A stretch of 64,000 nt of DNA from Caulobacter sp. X (GTDB taxonomy: Bacteria; Pseudomonadota; Alphaproteobacteria; Caulobacterales; Caulobacteraceae). The DNA is taken from NCBI RefSeq assembly GCF_002742635.1, contig NZ_PEGF01000001.1:2294001-2358000 (forward strand), in the 5' to 3' direction. A model generated the notes under the pieces. It made no database searches, was not told the DNA's origin, and was given only the letters and a program-made list of their open reading frames with translations. The position numbers and the translations under genes are program-made. The first letter of the stretch is position 1; each line of letters begins with the position of its first letter. Shown piece by piece: positions 43,822 through 53,104 of the stretch.

Positions 43822-44985
43822 ATGAGCGTGCTCAACGTTGAAAAGCCGGCCTTCATGGCCGAGGAAGACATCGCGATCTTCGAGGACGCGGTCGGCAAAT
43901 TCTTCGACGAGCACGCCCCTGAAGAGACCGTCGCCAAGTGGCGCAAGAACCATTGCGTCGACCGCGACATGTGGACCAAGGCGGGAGAGGCGGGCTTGCT
44001 CGGCCTCTCCACGCCCGAGCAATACGGCGGCGCCGGCGGCGACTACCGGCACGAGGTCGTGCTGATGGAGCAGCTGGGCAAGAAGGGCGTCGACGGCTTC
44101 GGCGCCAGCCTGCACAACGCCATCGTCATGCCGTACATCTTCCATTACGGCACCGAGGAGCAGAAGCGGCGCTGGCTGCCGCGCATGGCGACCGGCGAGC
44201 TGGTCTCGGCCATCGCCATGACCGAGCCGGGCGCGGGCTCCGACCTGCAAGGCATCAAGACCACCGCCAAGAAGGTCGGCAACCAGTACGTCATCAATGG
44301 CTCCAAGACCTTCATCACCAACGGCCAGACCGCCAACCTGATCTGCGTGGTCGCCAAGACCGATCCCGCCGGCGGCGCGCGCGGCACGTCCTTGATCTTC
44401 GTCGAGACCGACGGCGCGGAAGGCTTCGAACGCGGCCGCAACCTCGACAAGCTGGGGCAGGAAGCCCAGGACACCTCGGAGCTGTTCTTCAACGACGTGA
44501 AGGTGCCGACCGAGAACCTGCTGGGGACCGACGAGGGCCAGGGCTTCTTCCAGCTGATGAGCCAGCTCCCGCAGGAGCGCCTGAACATCGCCGTGCAGGG
44601 CATGGCGACCATCGAACGGGCGCTGGAGCTGACCATCGCCTACGTCAAGGACCGCAAGGCGTTCGGCAAGGCGATCCTCGACTTCCAGAACACCCAGTTC
44701 GTCCTGGCCGAGTGCAAGACCGAGGCGACCGTCGCCAAGGTCTTCGTCAACCACTGCATCGGCCAGCACCTGGAAGGCAAGCTGGACGCCGCCACCGCCT
44801 CGATGGCCAAGTACTGGGTCAGCGACCTGGAGAACAAGATCGTCGACCGCTGCCTGCAGCTGTTCGGAGGCTACGGCTTCATGAACGAATACCCGATCGC
44901 GCGCATGTACAAGGACAGCCGCATCCAGCGCATCTACGGCGGCACCAACGAGATCATGAAACTGCTGATCGCGAGGACCCTGTGA
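43822..44985 (+). CDS. Acyl-CoA dehydrogenase, long-chain/isovaleryl-like type
   Basis: 387 residues, a standard-length dehydrogenase. MTEPGAGSDLQGIKTTA is the FAD-binding signature. The C-terminal region reads RIQRIYGGTNEIMKLLIA, with Gly at the position of the medium-chain catalytic Glu; the Glu in LPQERL (helix G) is the likely base, as in long-chain and isovaleryl-CoA dehydrogenases. It therefore differs in active-site design from the upstream paralog. It starts two bases after it and overlaps the next gene in a GTGA. Confidence 0.94.
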   Translation: MSVLNVEKPAFMAEEDIAIFEDAVGKFFDEHAPEETVAKWRKNHCVDRDMWTKAGEAGLLGLSTPEQYGGAGGDYRHEVVLMEQLGKKGVDGFGASLHNAIVMPYIFHYGTEEQKRRWLPRMATGELVSAIAMTEPGAGSDLQGIKTTAKKVGNQYVINGSKTFITNGQTANLICVVAKTDPAGGARGTSLIFVETDGAEGFERGRNLDKLGQEAQDTSELFFNDVKVPTENLLGTDEGQGFFQLMSQLPQERLNIAVQGMATIERALELTIAYVKDRKAFGKAILDFQNTQFVLAECKTEATVAKVFVNHCIGQHLEGKLDAATASMAKYWVSDLENKIVDRCLQLFGGYGFMNEYPIARMYKDSRIQRIYGGTNEIMKLLIARTL

Positions 44986-45362
44986 TCACGCTGCCGCTGA
45001 TCGCGCTGCTGGCGGGCCCAGCCGCCGCGCCCCCCGCGAACGACGCCCGCTCGGCCGTCGTCTGCGTGCGCGCCGTGCAAAGCCCTCGGCCGCTCACCTT
45101 TTCCGGCGCCCTGGTCGGCAAGACGCCGCAGCCGGGCGCCTTCAAGCTGCCGCTGCAGCCGGCGGGCCAGGACATCTGCCAGACCCTGCTGCGCTCCAAG
45201 ATCGCCGAGTGGAAGCTGGAGGTGACCACCTCGGGCTTCACCGCGTGCGAGCTGCCGCCGCCCGAGTTCGGATCGCGCCTCTACTACCGCGCCAAGGTCT
45301 CGGCGCGCGGCCTCAAGTGCGAGCCGATCGGCAAGTACCCGATCGGGAACTGGAAACAATAA
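44982..45362 (+). CDS. Small secreted protein within the beta-oxidation operon
   Basis: 126 residues from a GTG overlapping the previous TGA (GTGA). A short signal peptide (ITLPLIALLAGPAAA) precedes a Cys-containing domain with five cysteines (VVCVRAV, DICQTLL, ACELPP, LKCEP); four of them could form two disulfides. I do not recognise a family. Its codon use matches neighbouring genes, supporting a real protein. Export to the periplasm contrasts with the cytoplasmic enzymes around it, and its role is unknown. Confidence 0.7.
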   Translation: MITLPLIALLAGPAAAPPANDARSAVVCVRAVQSPRPLTFSGALVGKTPQPGAFKLPLQPAGQDICQTLLRSKIAEWKLEVTTSGFTACELPPPEFGSRLYYRAKVSARGLKCEPIGKYPIGNWKQ

Positions 45363-45370
45363 CGACGCCT

Positions 45371-45384
45371 GGCCCCGCGGGGCC
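45371..45384. repeat. GC-rich perfect palindrome before the thiolase gene
   Basis: GGCCCCGCGGGGCC is a perfect 14-bp palindrome nine bases after the preceding stop. It could form a hairpin acting as a processing or attenuation signal between the dehydrogenase and thiolase parts of the operon. There is no U-run, so it is not a standard terminator. Confidence 0.4.
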
Positions 45385-45434
45385 GGCGCGCCGCCAAAAG
45401 ACACGAACAACGCTTCGCAGGAAGGAGCCATTCC

Positions 45435-46640
<1,206 letters not shown>

Positions 46641-46664
46641 CCCTCTCGATCAGGAACTAGTCAC

Positions 46665-48866
46665 ATGGAAAACTTCAAGATCGAGGTCGATTCCGACGGC
46701 GTGGCCCTCGTCACCTTCGACGTGCCCGGCCGTTCGATGAACACCCTGACCGCTTCGGTCATCAAGGAAATCGGTGAGATCGTCGAACGCATCAAGACCG
46801 ACGACGCCATCAAGGGCGCGGTCATCACCTCGGGCAAGGCCAGCGGCTTCTGCGCCGGCGCCGACCTGGGCGAACTGGGCGGCTCGGGCGGCCTGGGCGG
46901 CGGCGCGGGCGGCGGTGAAGCCGGCCTGAAGGCGGCGTTCGACGCCGGCTTCGCGCTGAACAAGGCCTTCCGCGGCCTGGAAACCTGCGGCAAGCCGGTC
47001 GCCGCGGCGATCAACGGCCTGGCCATGGGCGGCGGTCTCGAGATCTGCCTGGCCTGTCACTACCGCGTGGTCGGCGACAATCCGAAGACCCAGCTGGCCC
47101 TGCCGGAAGCCAAAGTCGGCCTGCTGCCGGGCGCCGGCGGCACCCAGCGCCTGCCGCGTCTGATGGGCGTGATGGCCGCCGCGCCGTACCTGCTGGAAGG
47201 CAAGTCGATGAAGCCGCAGGAGGCCCTGGCCCTGAAGGTCGTCCACGAAGTGGTCGCCCCGGGCGCGGAAGTCGAGGCGGCCAAGACCTGGGTCAAGACC
47301 AAGGGCGACCCTGTCGCGCCTTGGGACAAGAAGGACTTCAAGCTGCCCGGCGGCGGTCCCTACACCCCGACCGGCAGCCAGGTCTTCGTGATGGGCAACG
47401 CCATGCTGCGCAAGCAGACCTATGGCAACTATCCGGCCCAGCTGAACATCCTGAAGGCGGTCTATGAGGGCACGCAGGTGCCGTTCGACGCGGCCATCCG
47501 CATCGAGACCCGCTACTTCCTGAAGACGATGATGTCGCCCCAGGCCAAGGGCATGATCCGCACCCTGTTCCTGTCCCTGCAGGAGCTGGGCAAGGGTTCG
47601 GGCCGTCCGGCCAACGTCCCGCCGTCGGAGGCCAAGAAGGTCGCCGTGCTGGGCGCGGGCATGATGGGCGCGGGCATCGCCTATGTCCAAGCCATGGCCG
47701 GCATCGAGACCGTCCTGATCGACCAGTCGCAAGAAGCCGCCGAGAAGGGCAAGGCCTACGCCGAAAGCCTGCTGAAGAAGGCCGTGTCGCGCGGGAAGAT
47801 GACCCAGGAGAAGGCCGACAAGGTCCTTGGCCTGATCACCCCGACCACCGACTATGATCACGTCAAGGGCAGCGACCTCGTCATCGAGGCGGTGTTCGAG
47901 AACCGCGAGATCAAGGCCGAGGTGACCAAGAAGGCCGAAGCCCAACTGGCCGAGACCGCCATCTTCGGCTCCAACACCTCGACCCTGCCGATCACCGGCC
48001 TGTCGAAGGCCAGCGTGCGTCCGAAGAACTTCATCGGCATCCACTTCTTCTCGCCGGTCGACAAGATGGGCCTGGTCGAGATCATCATGGGCGAAGAGAC
48101 GTCCGACGAGGCCCTGGCCAAGTCGATCGACTACGTCCTGAAGATCAAGAAGACCCCGATCGTCGTCAACGACAGCCGCGGTTTCTACACCTCGCGCTGC
48201 TTCGGCACCTTCGTCCAGGAGGGCCTCGAGATGCTGGCCGACGGCATCGCCCCGGCCATCATCGACAATGTCGGCCGCGCCACCGGCATGCCGCGCGGTC
48301 CGCTGGAAATGAACGACGACGTCGCCCTGGACCTTGGCTACAAGGTCACCCAGCAGACCAAGAAGGACCTCGGCGACAAGTTCGAGGACCGTCCGTTCGC
48401 CCCGATCATCGAGAAGATGGTGGTCGAACTGCAGCGCTTTGGCCGCAAGAACGGCAAGGGCTTCTACGACTATCCGGAAAACGGCCCCAAGACCCTGTGG
48501 AAGGGCCTGTCGGACCTGGCTCCGGTGAAGATCGCCGAGGCCGACCAGGCGCTGATCCAGGAGATCCGCACCCGGCTGCTGTATCGCCAGGCCGTCGAAG
48601 CCGCCCGCTGCTTCGAGGAAGGCGTCATCACCGATCCGCGCGAAGCCGATGTCGGCGCGATCCTGGGCTGGGGCTTCGCGCCCTGGACCGGCGGTCCGAT
48701 CAGCCTGATCGACGCGGTCGGCGCCAAGGCCTTCGTCGAGGCTTGCGACGGCCTCGCCCAGAAGTACGGCAAGCGCTTCGCCCCGCCGGCCCTGCTGCGC
48801 GAGATGGCCGAGAAGGGCGAGACCTTCTACGGTCGCTTCGGCGCCAAGGCGAAGGCCGCGGCGTAA
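46665..48866 (+). CDS. fadJ: Multifunctional enoyl-CoA hydratase/3-hydroxyacyl-CoA dehydrogenase
   Basis: 733 residues. The crotonase domain (1-190) has [14 protein letters not shown] and [20 protein letters not shown] with the catalytic acidic residues. The NAD-dependent dehydrogenase follows ([19 protein letters not shown]) with the catalytic His in [17 protein letters not shown], then two C-terminal helical domains. It is the alpha-subunit type that complexes with the thiolase. A Gly-rich loop ([13 protein letters not shown]) inserted after GELGG is unusual. FadB and FadJ cannot be separated by sequence alone. A strong terminator follows. Confidence 0.95.
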   Translation: MENFKIEVDSDGVALVTFDVPGRSMNTLTASVIKEIGEIVERIKTDDAIKGAVITSGKASGFCAGADLGELGGSGGLGGGAGGGEAGLKAAFDAGFALNKAFRGLETCGKPVAAAINGLAMGGGLEICLACHYRVVGDNPKTQLALPEAKVGLLPGAGGTQRLPRLMGVMAAAPYLLEGKSMKPQEALALKVVHEVVAPGAEVEAAKTWVKTKGDPVAPWDKKDFKLPGGGPYTPTGSQVFVMGNAMLRKQTYGNYPAQLNILKAVYEGTQVPFDAAIRIETRYFLKTMMSPQAKGMIRTLFLSLQELGKGSGRPANVPPSEAKKVAVLGAGMMGAGIAYVQAMAGIETVLIDQSQEAAEKGKAYAESLLKKAVSRGKMTQEKADKVLGLITPTTDYDHVKGSDLVIEAVFENREIKAEVTKKAEAQLAETAIFGSNTSTLPITGLSKASVRPKNFIGIHFFSPVDKMGLVEIIMGEETSDEALAKSIDYVLKIKKTPIVVNDSRGFYTSRCFGTFVQEGLEMLADGIAPAIIDNVGRATGMPRGPLEMNDDVALDLGYKVTQQTKKDLGDKFEDRPFAPIIEKMVVELQRFGRKNGKGFYDYPENGPKTLWKGLSDLAPVKIAEADQALIQEIRTRLLYRQAVEAARCFEEGVITDPREADVGAILGWGFAPWTGGPISLIDAVGAKAFVEACDGLAQKYGKRFAPPALLREMAEKGETFYGRFGAKAKAAA

Positions 48867-48892
48867 GCCTGGCCTTCAAGCTTGAAACACGG

Positions 48893-48922
48893 AAAGGCCC
48901 GGCGGCGACGCCGGGCCTTTTT
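48893..48922 (+). terminator. Intrinsic terminator of the beta-oxidation operon
   Basis: AAAGGCCCGGCG (48893-48904) pairs perfectly with CGCCGGGCCTTT (48909-48920) over a 4-base loop, followed by TT. It lies 26 bp after the fadJ-like stop and clearly ends the operon. Confidence 0.92.
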
Positions 48923-48996
48923 GTTGTCCCGCATGGCCACGCTTGCGCCGCATCGCCGGCCTAACCACACGGCGCGCCGCAGCGCCCGGAGAGACC

Positions 48997-49632
48997 ATGA
49001 GTACGGCGATCGCCATCGGAACCTGGCGAGAGCCCTCGCGGCGAGCGTTGCGGCGCACCCTGGCGGCCTGGGCCGCGGTGCTGGCCGCCCACGCCCTGGC
49101 GCTGCTGGCCCTGGTCGCCGGCGCGCGCTGGATGCCCAACCTCGTCGAACCGCCGACCATCGAGGCCGAACTGGTCGAGGCGCCGCCGGCGCCGCCGATC
49201 GCCAGGCCGCTCGCCCAACCTTCCGCCCGCCCCGCCGCGCGACGCGCCGTTCCACCCTCGGTCGCCGCGCCGACGGCGCCCGCCGCCGAGCCGGTCGGCG
49301 CGCCCGCGATCGTCGCCCCGCCCGGCTTCACCGCCCGCAAGCTGGTCGAGGAGAGCGACGGGACCCGCAAGAGCCTGCGCGACAGCCTTGGCTGCCGGCA
49401 CGAGAAGGTCACGGCCCTGACCCGCGACGAAAAGGCCGCCTGCGCCGAGGCCGACGGCAAACGCGCCCTGACCGCCCCGATGTACGCCGCGATCGATCCG
49501 GACAAGAAGGCGGCCTTCGACGGCGACTGCAAGAAGGACGACGACTGGTGTCTCTACCGGGTCGGCAAGGGGCCCTATCCCGGCATCTTCGCCCTGGGCA
49601 AGAAGAAGAAGCGCAAGGGGTGGGACGACTGA
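48997..49632 (+). CDS. TonB-like membrane-anchored protein with Pro/Ala-rich spacer
   Basis: 211 residues from the ATG at 48997 (GGAGA six bases upstream). A basic N-terminus, one transmembrane segment (about 24-42, LAAWAAVLAAHALALLALVAG) and a Pro/Ala/Glu-rich periplasmic spacer (PPTIEAELVEAPPAPP) give a TonB-like architecture. The C-terminal domain has three cysteines (GCRHEK, DCKKDD, WCLY) and ends KKKKRKGWDD, unlike a classical TonB C-terminal fold. It faces a TonB-dependent receptor gene, but an energy-transducing role is only suggested. Confidence 0.7.
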   Translation: MSTAIAIGTWREPSRRALRRTLAAWAAVLAAHALALLALVAGARWMPNLVEPPTIEAELVEAPPAPPIARPLAQPSARPAARRAVPPSVAAPTAPAAEPVGAPAIVAPPGFTARKLVEESDGTRKSLRDSLGCRHEKVTALTRDEKAACAEADGKRALTAPMYAAIDPDKKAAFDGDCKKDDDWCLYRVGKGPYPGIFALGKKKKRKGWDD

Positions 49633-49647
49633 CGTCCCAACGTGAAA

Positions 49648-49673
49648 AGGGCCCCGCCTCGCGGCGGAGCCCT
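49648..49673. terminator. Bidirectional terminator between TonB-like and receptor genes
   Basis: AGGGCCCCGCC (49648-49658) and GGCGGAGCCCT (49663-49673) form an 11-bp stem with one mismatch and a TCGC loop. AAAA precedes and TCTCCTTT follows, so it can act on both convergent genes. Confidence 0.8.
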
Positions 49674-49695
49674 CTCCTTTAGTCCGTGCGGACGC

Positions 49696-51720
49696 TTACC
49701 AGGTCTTGGTCAGCGACAGCATCACCCGGCGCTCGGCCTGCAGGCCGCTGGGGCCCTTGGCTTGCGACTGGCGGCTGGTGGTCAGGTTCTGACCGTTCAG
49801 CGCGATATCGGTGCCCTTGGCCAGGGTGTAGGCGACCCGGCCGCCGATGGCGGTGTAGCCCTTCACCGGCTCGAGGACGTTGCCGTTGTACGAGTCGAAC
49901 TTGCTGACGAAGTGGGCGTAGCCGTCGACGGCCCACTTGTCGTTCGCCCAGCCGGCGGCCAGGTTGCTGCGGTACTTCGGCGAGGTGGCCGCGAAGTTGA
50001 CCTTGCGCAGCACGATCGTCGAGACGGTCGTGAACGGGGTGTCCTTCACGTCGGTGTAGGTCGTGTCGGCGCTCCAGTGGAAGCCGCCGTCCAGCTTGCC
50101 CGAGGCGGACAGCTCGACGCCCTTCATCTTCGAGTCCGAGACGTTCTTGTAGGTGTAGGTCGCCCAGGTGGTCGAGGTCGGAGCGAAGTCCACCTGAGCG
50201 GTGCTGAACTGACCCTTCACGTCCTTGGTCTGCTGAGCGAAGACCTTGACGCCGATCTTGGCCTTCAGAGCCGGCAGGCTGCGGTCATAGGCCAGCTCGT
50301 AGTTGGTCACGATGGCCGGATCCAGCTGCGGGTTGCCGGTGATCAGCGCGCCCGTCGGAGCCGTGGTGGCCGGCGGGATCAGCAGGCCGCCCAGCTCCAG
50401 CAGGGTCGGGGCCTGCACGCCGCGCGCGAAGGTGGCGCGCACGGTGTCGTGGTCGGTGACCTTGTAGACCGCGCCGACATTGACGCTGGTCTCGGTGATG
50501 TCGCGGTCCCACAGGGCGTTGTTGGTCTGCGGGGCGCCAACCGGGAAGGTGCCGGTGCGCTTCAGGCTCAGCTTGTCCAGACGGACGGCCGTGGTCACCG
50601 ACAGCTTCGGATTGACGACCCAGTTCCACATGGCCGACGGCGCGAGCACCGTGTAGCTGACCTTGGCGCCGGCGTAGGACGCGGTGTCCAGCTGGTTGTC
50701 GCGGTATTCCAGGCCGACGCGGATCGTGTGGGCCGCGCCGATCTTGAACAGGTCTTCCAGGCTGTAGACAGTGATGTCGTTCAGGTAACGACGACCGGGC
50801 GTCAAGGCGTCCAGATTGTTGCGGTAGGCCTGAGCCTGCAGCAGGCCGAACTTGGTCTCGGCGTTCAGGGTCGCCTTGATCGAGTCGGTCTTCACCCGGT
50901 GGGCGGCGTAGGCGAAGGTCGAGATCACCTGGGTCGACGAGCCGTTCGACATCGAGCCTTCGACCCGCAGCGTGGCCTTGTCGGTCAGCTGGGCCACGGC
51001 GTCGATGTTGGCGCGAGCCGTCGACGGGTTGTGGATCTGCGAGGCGACGATGGCGCCCGTACCCGTGGAGGTGTTCTTCCACTCGTCTTCATGGTCGACG
51101 CCGCCCGACAGGCGGACCGACAGGCGTTCGCCCAGACGCAGGGTCTTCACGATCGAGACGCTGGTGCTCGAATTGGTGCCGGCCTTCAGTTCGATGACGT
51201 TGGTGTCGTCGAACTTCGGGTTGAAGGTGATGATGTTGACCACGCCCGACACGGCGTTGAAGCCGAAGATCGCGCTGTTGGGGCCGCGCACCACTTCAAT
51301 CTGGCGGATTTCGCTCAGCTGGATCGGCAGCGAGGCCCAGTCGGTGTAGCCGAAGTGGTCCAGATAGACCTGGCGGCCGTTGATCAGGACCAGCAGGCGC
51401 GGCGAGCGGGCCTGGTTGTAGCCGCGGATGCCGACATCCGACTGGCCGGCGGCGAAGTTCAGCACGTCCACGCCGGCGACGCGGCTCAGGATCGTGGGCA
51501 GATCATTGGCGCCCGACCGCTTGATGTCGGCGGCGCTGATGATGGTCATGTCGACCGGCACTTCCGTGGAGCGCTGCGGCGAGCCGGTGGCCGAGGTGGT
51601 GACCGGTTCGTTGAACAGCTGCTCCATCGCGCCGTAGTCGATGGATTGCGCGTTGGCCGCGCCGGCGAAGGCCATCAGGCACAGGCCGACCGAAGCGCCG
51701 GCGAAGAGAGTCGTCTTCAT
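49696..51720 (-). CDS. TonB-dependent outer-membrane receptor
   Basis: 674 residues from the ATG at 51720. A signal peptide (ending GAANAQ) leads to the plug domain with IEVVRGPNSAIFGFNAVSGVVNIIT, the classical plug signature, then a 22-strand-type barrel ending in the outer-membrane signal LSLTKTW. A short TonB-box-like stretch near VTTSATG precedes the plug. The substrate is not predictable; the plug resembles receptors for vitamin B12 or for siderophore-like compounds. It is preceded 25 bp upstream by a periplasmic YfiR-like gene, probably in the same transcript. Confidence 0.93.
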   Translation of the reverse strand: MKTTLFAGASVGLCLMAFAGAANAQSIDYGAMEQLFNEPVTTSATGSPQRSTEVPVDMTIISAADIKRSGANDLPTILSRVAGVDVLNFAAGQSDVGIRGYNQARSPRLLVLINGRQVYLDHFGYTDWASLPIQLSEIRQIEVVRGPNSAIFGFNAVSGVVNIITFNPKFDDTNVIELKAGTNSSTSVSIVKTLRLGERLSVRLSGGVDHEDEWKNTSTGTGAIVASQIHNPSTARANIDAVAQLTDKATLRVEGSMSNGSSTQVISTFAYAAHRVKTDSIKATLNAETKFGLLQAQAYRNNLDALTPGRRYLNDITVYSLEDLFKIGAAHTIRVGLEYRDNQLDTASYAGAKVSYTVLAPSAMWNWVVNPKLSVTTAVRLDKLSLKRTGTFPVGAPQTNNALWDRDITETSVNVGAVYKVTDHDTVRATFARGVQAPTLLELGGLLIPPATTAPTGALITGNPQLDPAIVTNYELAYDRSLPALKAKIGVKVFAQQTKDVKGQFSTAQVDFAPTSTTWATYTYKNVSDSKMKGVELSASGKLDGGFHWSADTTYTDVKDTPFTTVSTIVLRKVNFAATSPKYRSNLAAGWANDKWAVDGYAHFVSKFDSYNGNVLEPVKGYTAIGGRVAYTLAKGTDIALNGQNLTTSRQSQAKGPSGLQAERRVMLSLTKTW

Positions 51721-51745
51721 GGTGGGTCTCTTTCGTTCGCTAGGG

Positions 51746-52273
51746 TCAGACTTCACGGATCATCATGCGGAAGGCGGCCTTGAAGACAGCGCCGACCGCC
51801 GCGGCCGCCGAGCGGCTCACGACGATTTCCACTTTCGGATCGCCCGACACGCTCATCACGCAGGCGCCGCTGGTGGCGCACGACACGTCCGAGCCGATGG
51901 TGATGATCTTCTTACCCTTGGCGGCGCCGACCACGGCCGCGCCGTTGGCGCCCGTCGTCACGTAGAGCGCGCCGACGCCCCCGAGGGCCCCCGCGTCGCC
52001 GGCTTCGACAGGCTTGCCCGTGATCGTCACGGCGCCGGCGCTGAGGCCGCCGCCGATCGCGGCCATCACCGCGTTCTTTTCGGCCACCGAGCCCGGCTTC
52101 GACGGATCGAAGACGACGCCCATCACGACCTTGCCCGTGGGACCATTCTCAAGGAACGTCAGGGCGCGGCCCGCGATCACGATATCCTTGGCCGCATCCG
52201 CGTGCGCCGCCAGGGGCGTCATGGACGCCGCGATGATCAGCGCAATCGCGCCACTCTTGGTCTTGTTCAACAT
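51746..52273 (-). CDS. YfiR-like periplasmic protein
   Basis: 175 residues with a signal peptide ending AHA. The body resembles the YfiR/DUF4154 group: FLENGPTGKVVMGVVFDPSKPGS, VGALYVTTGANGAAVVGAA, VSCATSGACVMSVS with two cysteines for a disulfide, and the C-terminal AFRMMIREV typical of alphaproteobacterial members. In Pseudomonas YfiR holds the diguanylate cyclase YfiN inactive in the periplasm. No GGDEF gene is adjacent here, but the gene leads a TonB-dependent receptor gene, a pairing seen for such proteins. Palindromes lie upstream. Confidence 0.75.
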   Translation of the reverse strand: MLNKTKSGAIALIIAASMTPLAAHADAAKDIVIAGRALTFLENGPTGKVVMGVVFDPSKPGSVAEKNAVMAAIGGGLSAGAVTITGKPVEAGDAGALGGVGALYVTTGANGAAVVGAAKGKKIITIGSDVSCATSGACVMSVSGDPKVEIVVSRSAAAAVGAVFKAAFRMMIREV

Positions 52274-52350
52274 TCAGCCTATCCCCCGCTCGTTATGTCG
52301 AGCTGATGCGCATGGAGATCGGGCTTTATTTCTGAATAGAAGGTAAATCG

Positions 52351-52376
52351 CTGCGGACAATGACAGATTGTCGCAG
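52351..52376. promoter_or_regulatory. Palindrome 1 upstream of the YfiR-like gene
   Basis: CTGCGGACAAT (52351-52361) faces ATTGTCGCAG (52367-52376) over GACAG, a 10-bp symmetrical element with one bulged G. It lies 78 bp upstream of the YfiR-like ATG. It contains GACAGATTGTCGC, repeated exactly at 52622-52634. A dimeric regulator site is the simplest reading. Confidence 0.5.
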
Positions 52377-52548
52377 CCTATCTTTCAATACAATTCATGT
52401 ATTTATGCGGAACTACTTACGCTTATCATATATCCATAATAGCGACATGCATTAAGTATTTCATATAATAACTGAAATGGCGACGAGGCGCGCCTTCAGC
52501 ATACACATCGATTTCTTCTAGCGCCTACGGCTTAGCCAGCCTTTACAG

Positions 52549-52581
52549 CGGTATGGCCGGTACACAAGGTCGGTATGGCCG
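52549..52581. promoter_or_regulatory. Direct repeat CGGTATGGCCG
   Basis: Two exact copies of the 11-mer CGGTATGGCCG occur at 52549-52559 and 52571-52581, offset by 22 bp, about two helical turns. Such spacing is typical of two response-regulator or activator binding sites on the same face of DNA. Confidence 0.45.
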
Positions 52582-52609
52582 CGCCAAATCAATCGGGCGC
52601 GCAACCCAA

Positions 52610-52634
52610 GTCCCGGAACGGGACAGATTGTCGC
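52610..52634. promoter_or_regulatory. Palindrome 2 with second GACAGATTGTCGC copy
   Basis: GTCCCG-GAA-CGGGAC (52610-52624) is a perfect palindrome; it overlaps the second copy of GACAGATTGTCGC (52622-52634), whose core GACA-GAT-TGTC is itself symmetrical. It lies 69 bp beyond the end of the minus-strand gene at 52703, and could also be that gene's 3' hairpin. Confidence 0.4.
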
Positions 52635-52702
52635 GCCCCGCGTTTCAAACCTGAAATGAGTGGCAAGTTTCCGCTTCGGATGAGCCGCTCGCGGGCCTCA
52701 AC

Positions 52703-53020
52703 CTAAGGATCGCGACGCGTCGTCGGCGCGCCAAGATCCATGCCCAGGGTCGGACCGATGCCATCGGGATGGTCGCCGAACGGATGGTCCTCGGCCCGCC
52801 GGCGCGCCAAGGCGTCCAGGCGACGCCGCAGGTCGTCATCCAGCGAAAGCCGGGGCGCGTCCTCGGGATCATCCCCCTCGGCGGCCGGAATCGAGGCGGC
52901 GATCACCTGACGCAACCGCGCCCCGAACCGCGCGTCGTCCGCCGTCCCCGCCGCCGGCGGCGCGCTGAGGAAGGCGAGCACTTGCTCGAGGGCGGTTTCG
53001 TCGTCGACGGGATCAAACAT
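52703..53020 (-). CDS. Small acidic protein of unknown function
   Basis: 105 residues from an ATG at 53020. The chain is acidic and probably helical (ETALEQVLAFLSAPPAAG, RFGARLRQVIAASIP, LSLDDDLRRRLDALARRR), with a disordered C-terminus. I recognise no family. It follows the RTX gene by 84 bp on the same strand, so it may be co-transcribed. Codon use is Caulobacter-like, but the frame is short and there is no other support. Confidence 0.55.
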   Translation of the reverse strand: MFDPVDDETALEQVLAFLSAPPAAGTADDARFGARLRQVIAASIPAAEGDDPEDAPRLSLDDDLRRRLDALARRRAEDHPFGDHPDGIGPTLGMDLGAPTTRRDP

Positions 53021-53104
53021 GGCGGCCTCCGTGGTCTCGCAGCAACGAACACGCGGAGGCGAGGGTTCCGAACCGCCCCGGCGAGCGGTTCTGGCCCCAG
53101 CCCG

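Larger units (their letters stand above)
52274..52702. other. 429-bp AT-rich, palindrome-rich intergenic region
   Basis: No gene is seen. The stretch 52380-52490 is unusually AT-rich for this genome (CATATATCCATAATAGCG, TTTCATATAATAACTG). On the minus strand it should contain the promoter of the YfiR-like gene, and several symmetrical sequences (52351-52376, 52549-52581, 52610-52634) suggest binding by regulators. The same 13-bp word GACAGATTGTCGC occurs at 52362 and at 52622. Confidence 0.6.

Noticed and set aside
49642-51783. A 713-codon frame antisense to the TonB-dependent receptor
   Set aside because: The receptor has a signal peptide, a plug signature and the C-terminal aromatic, so the opposite frame is a shadow.
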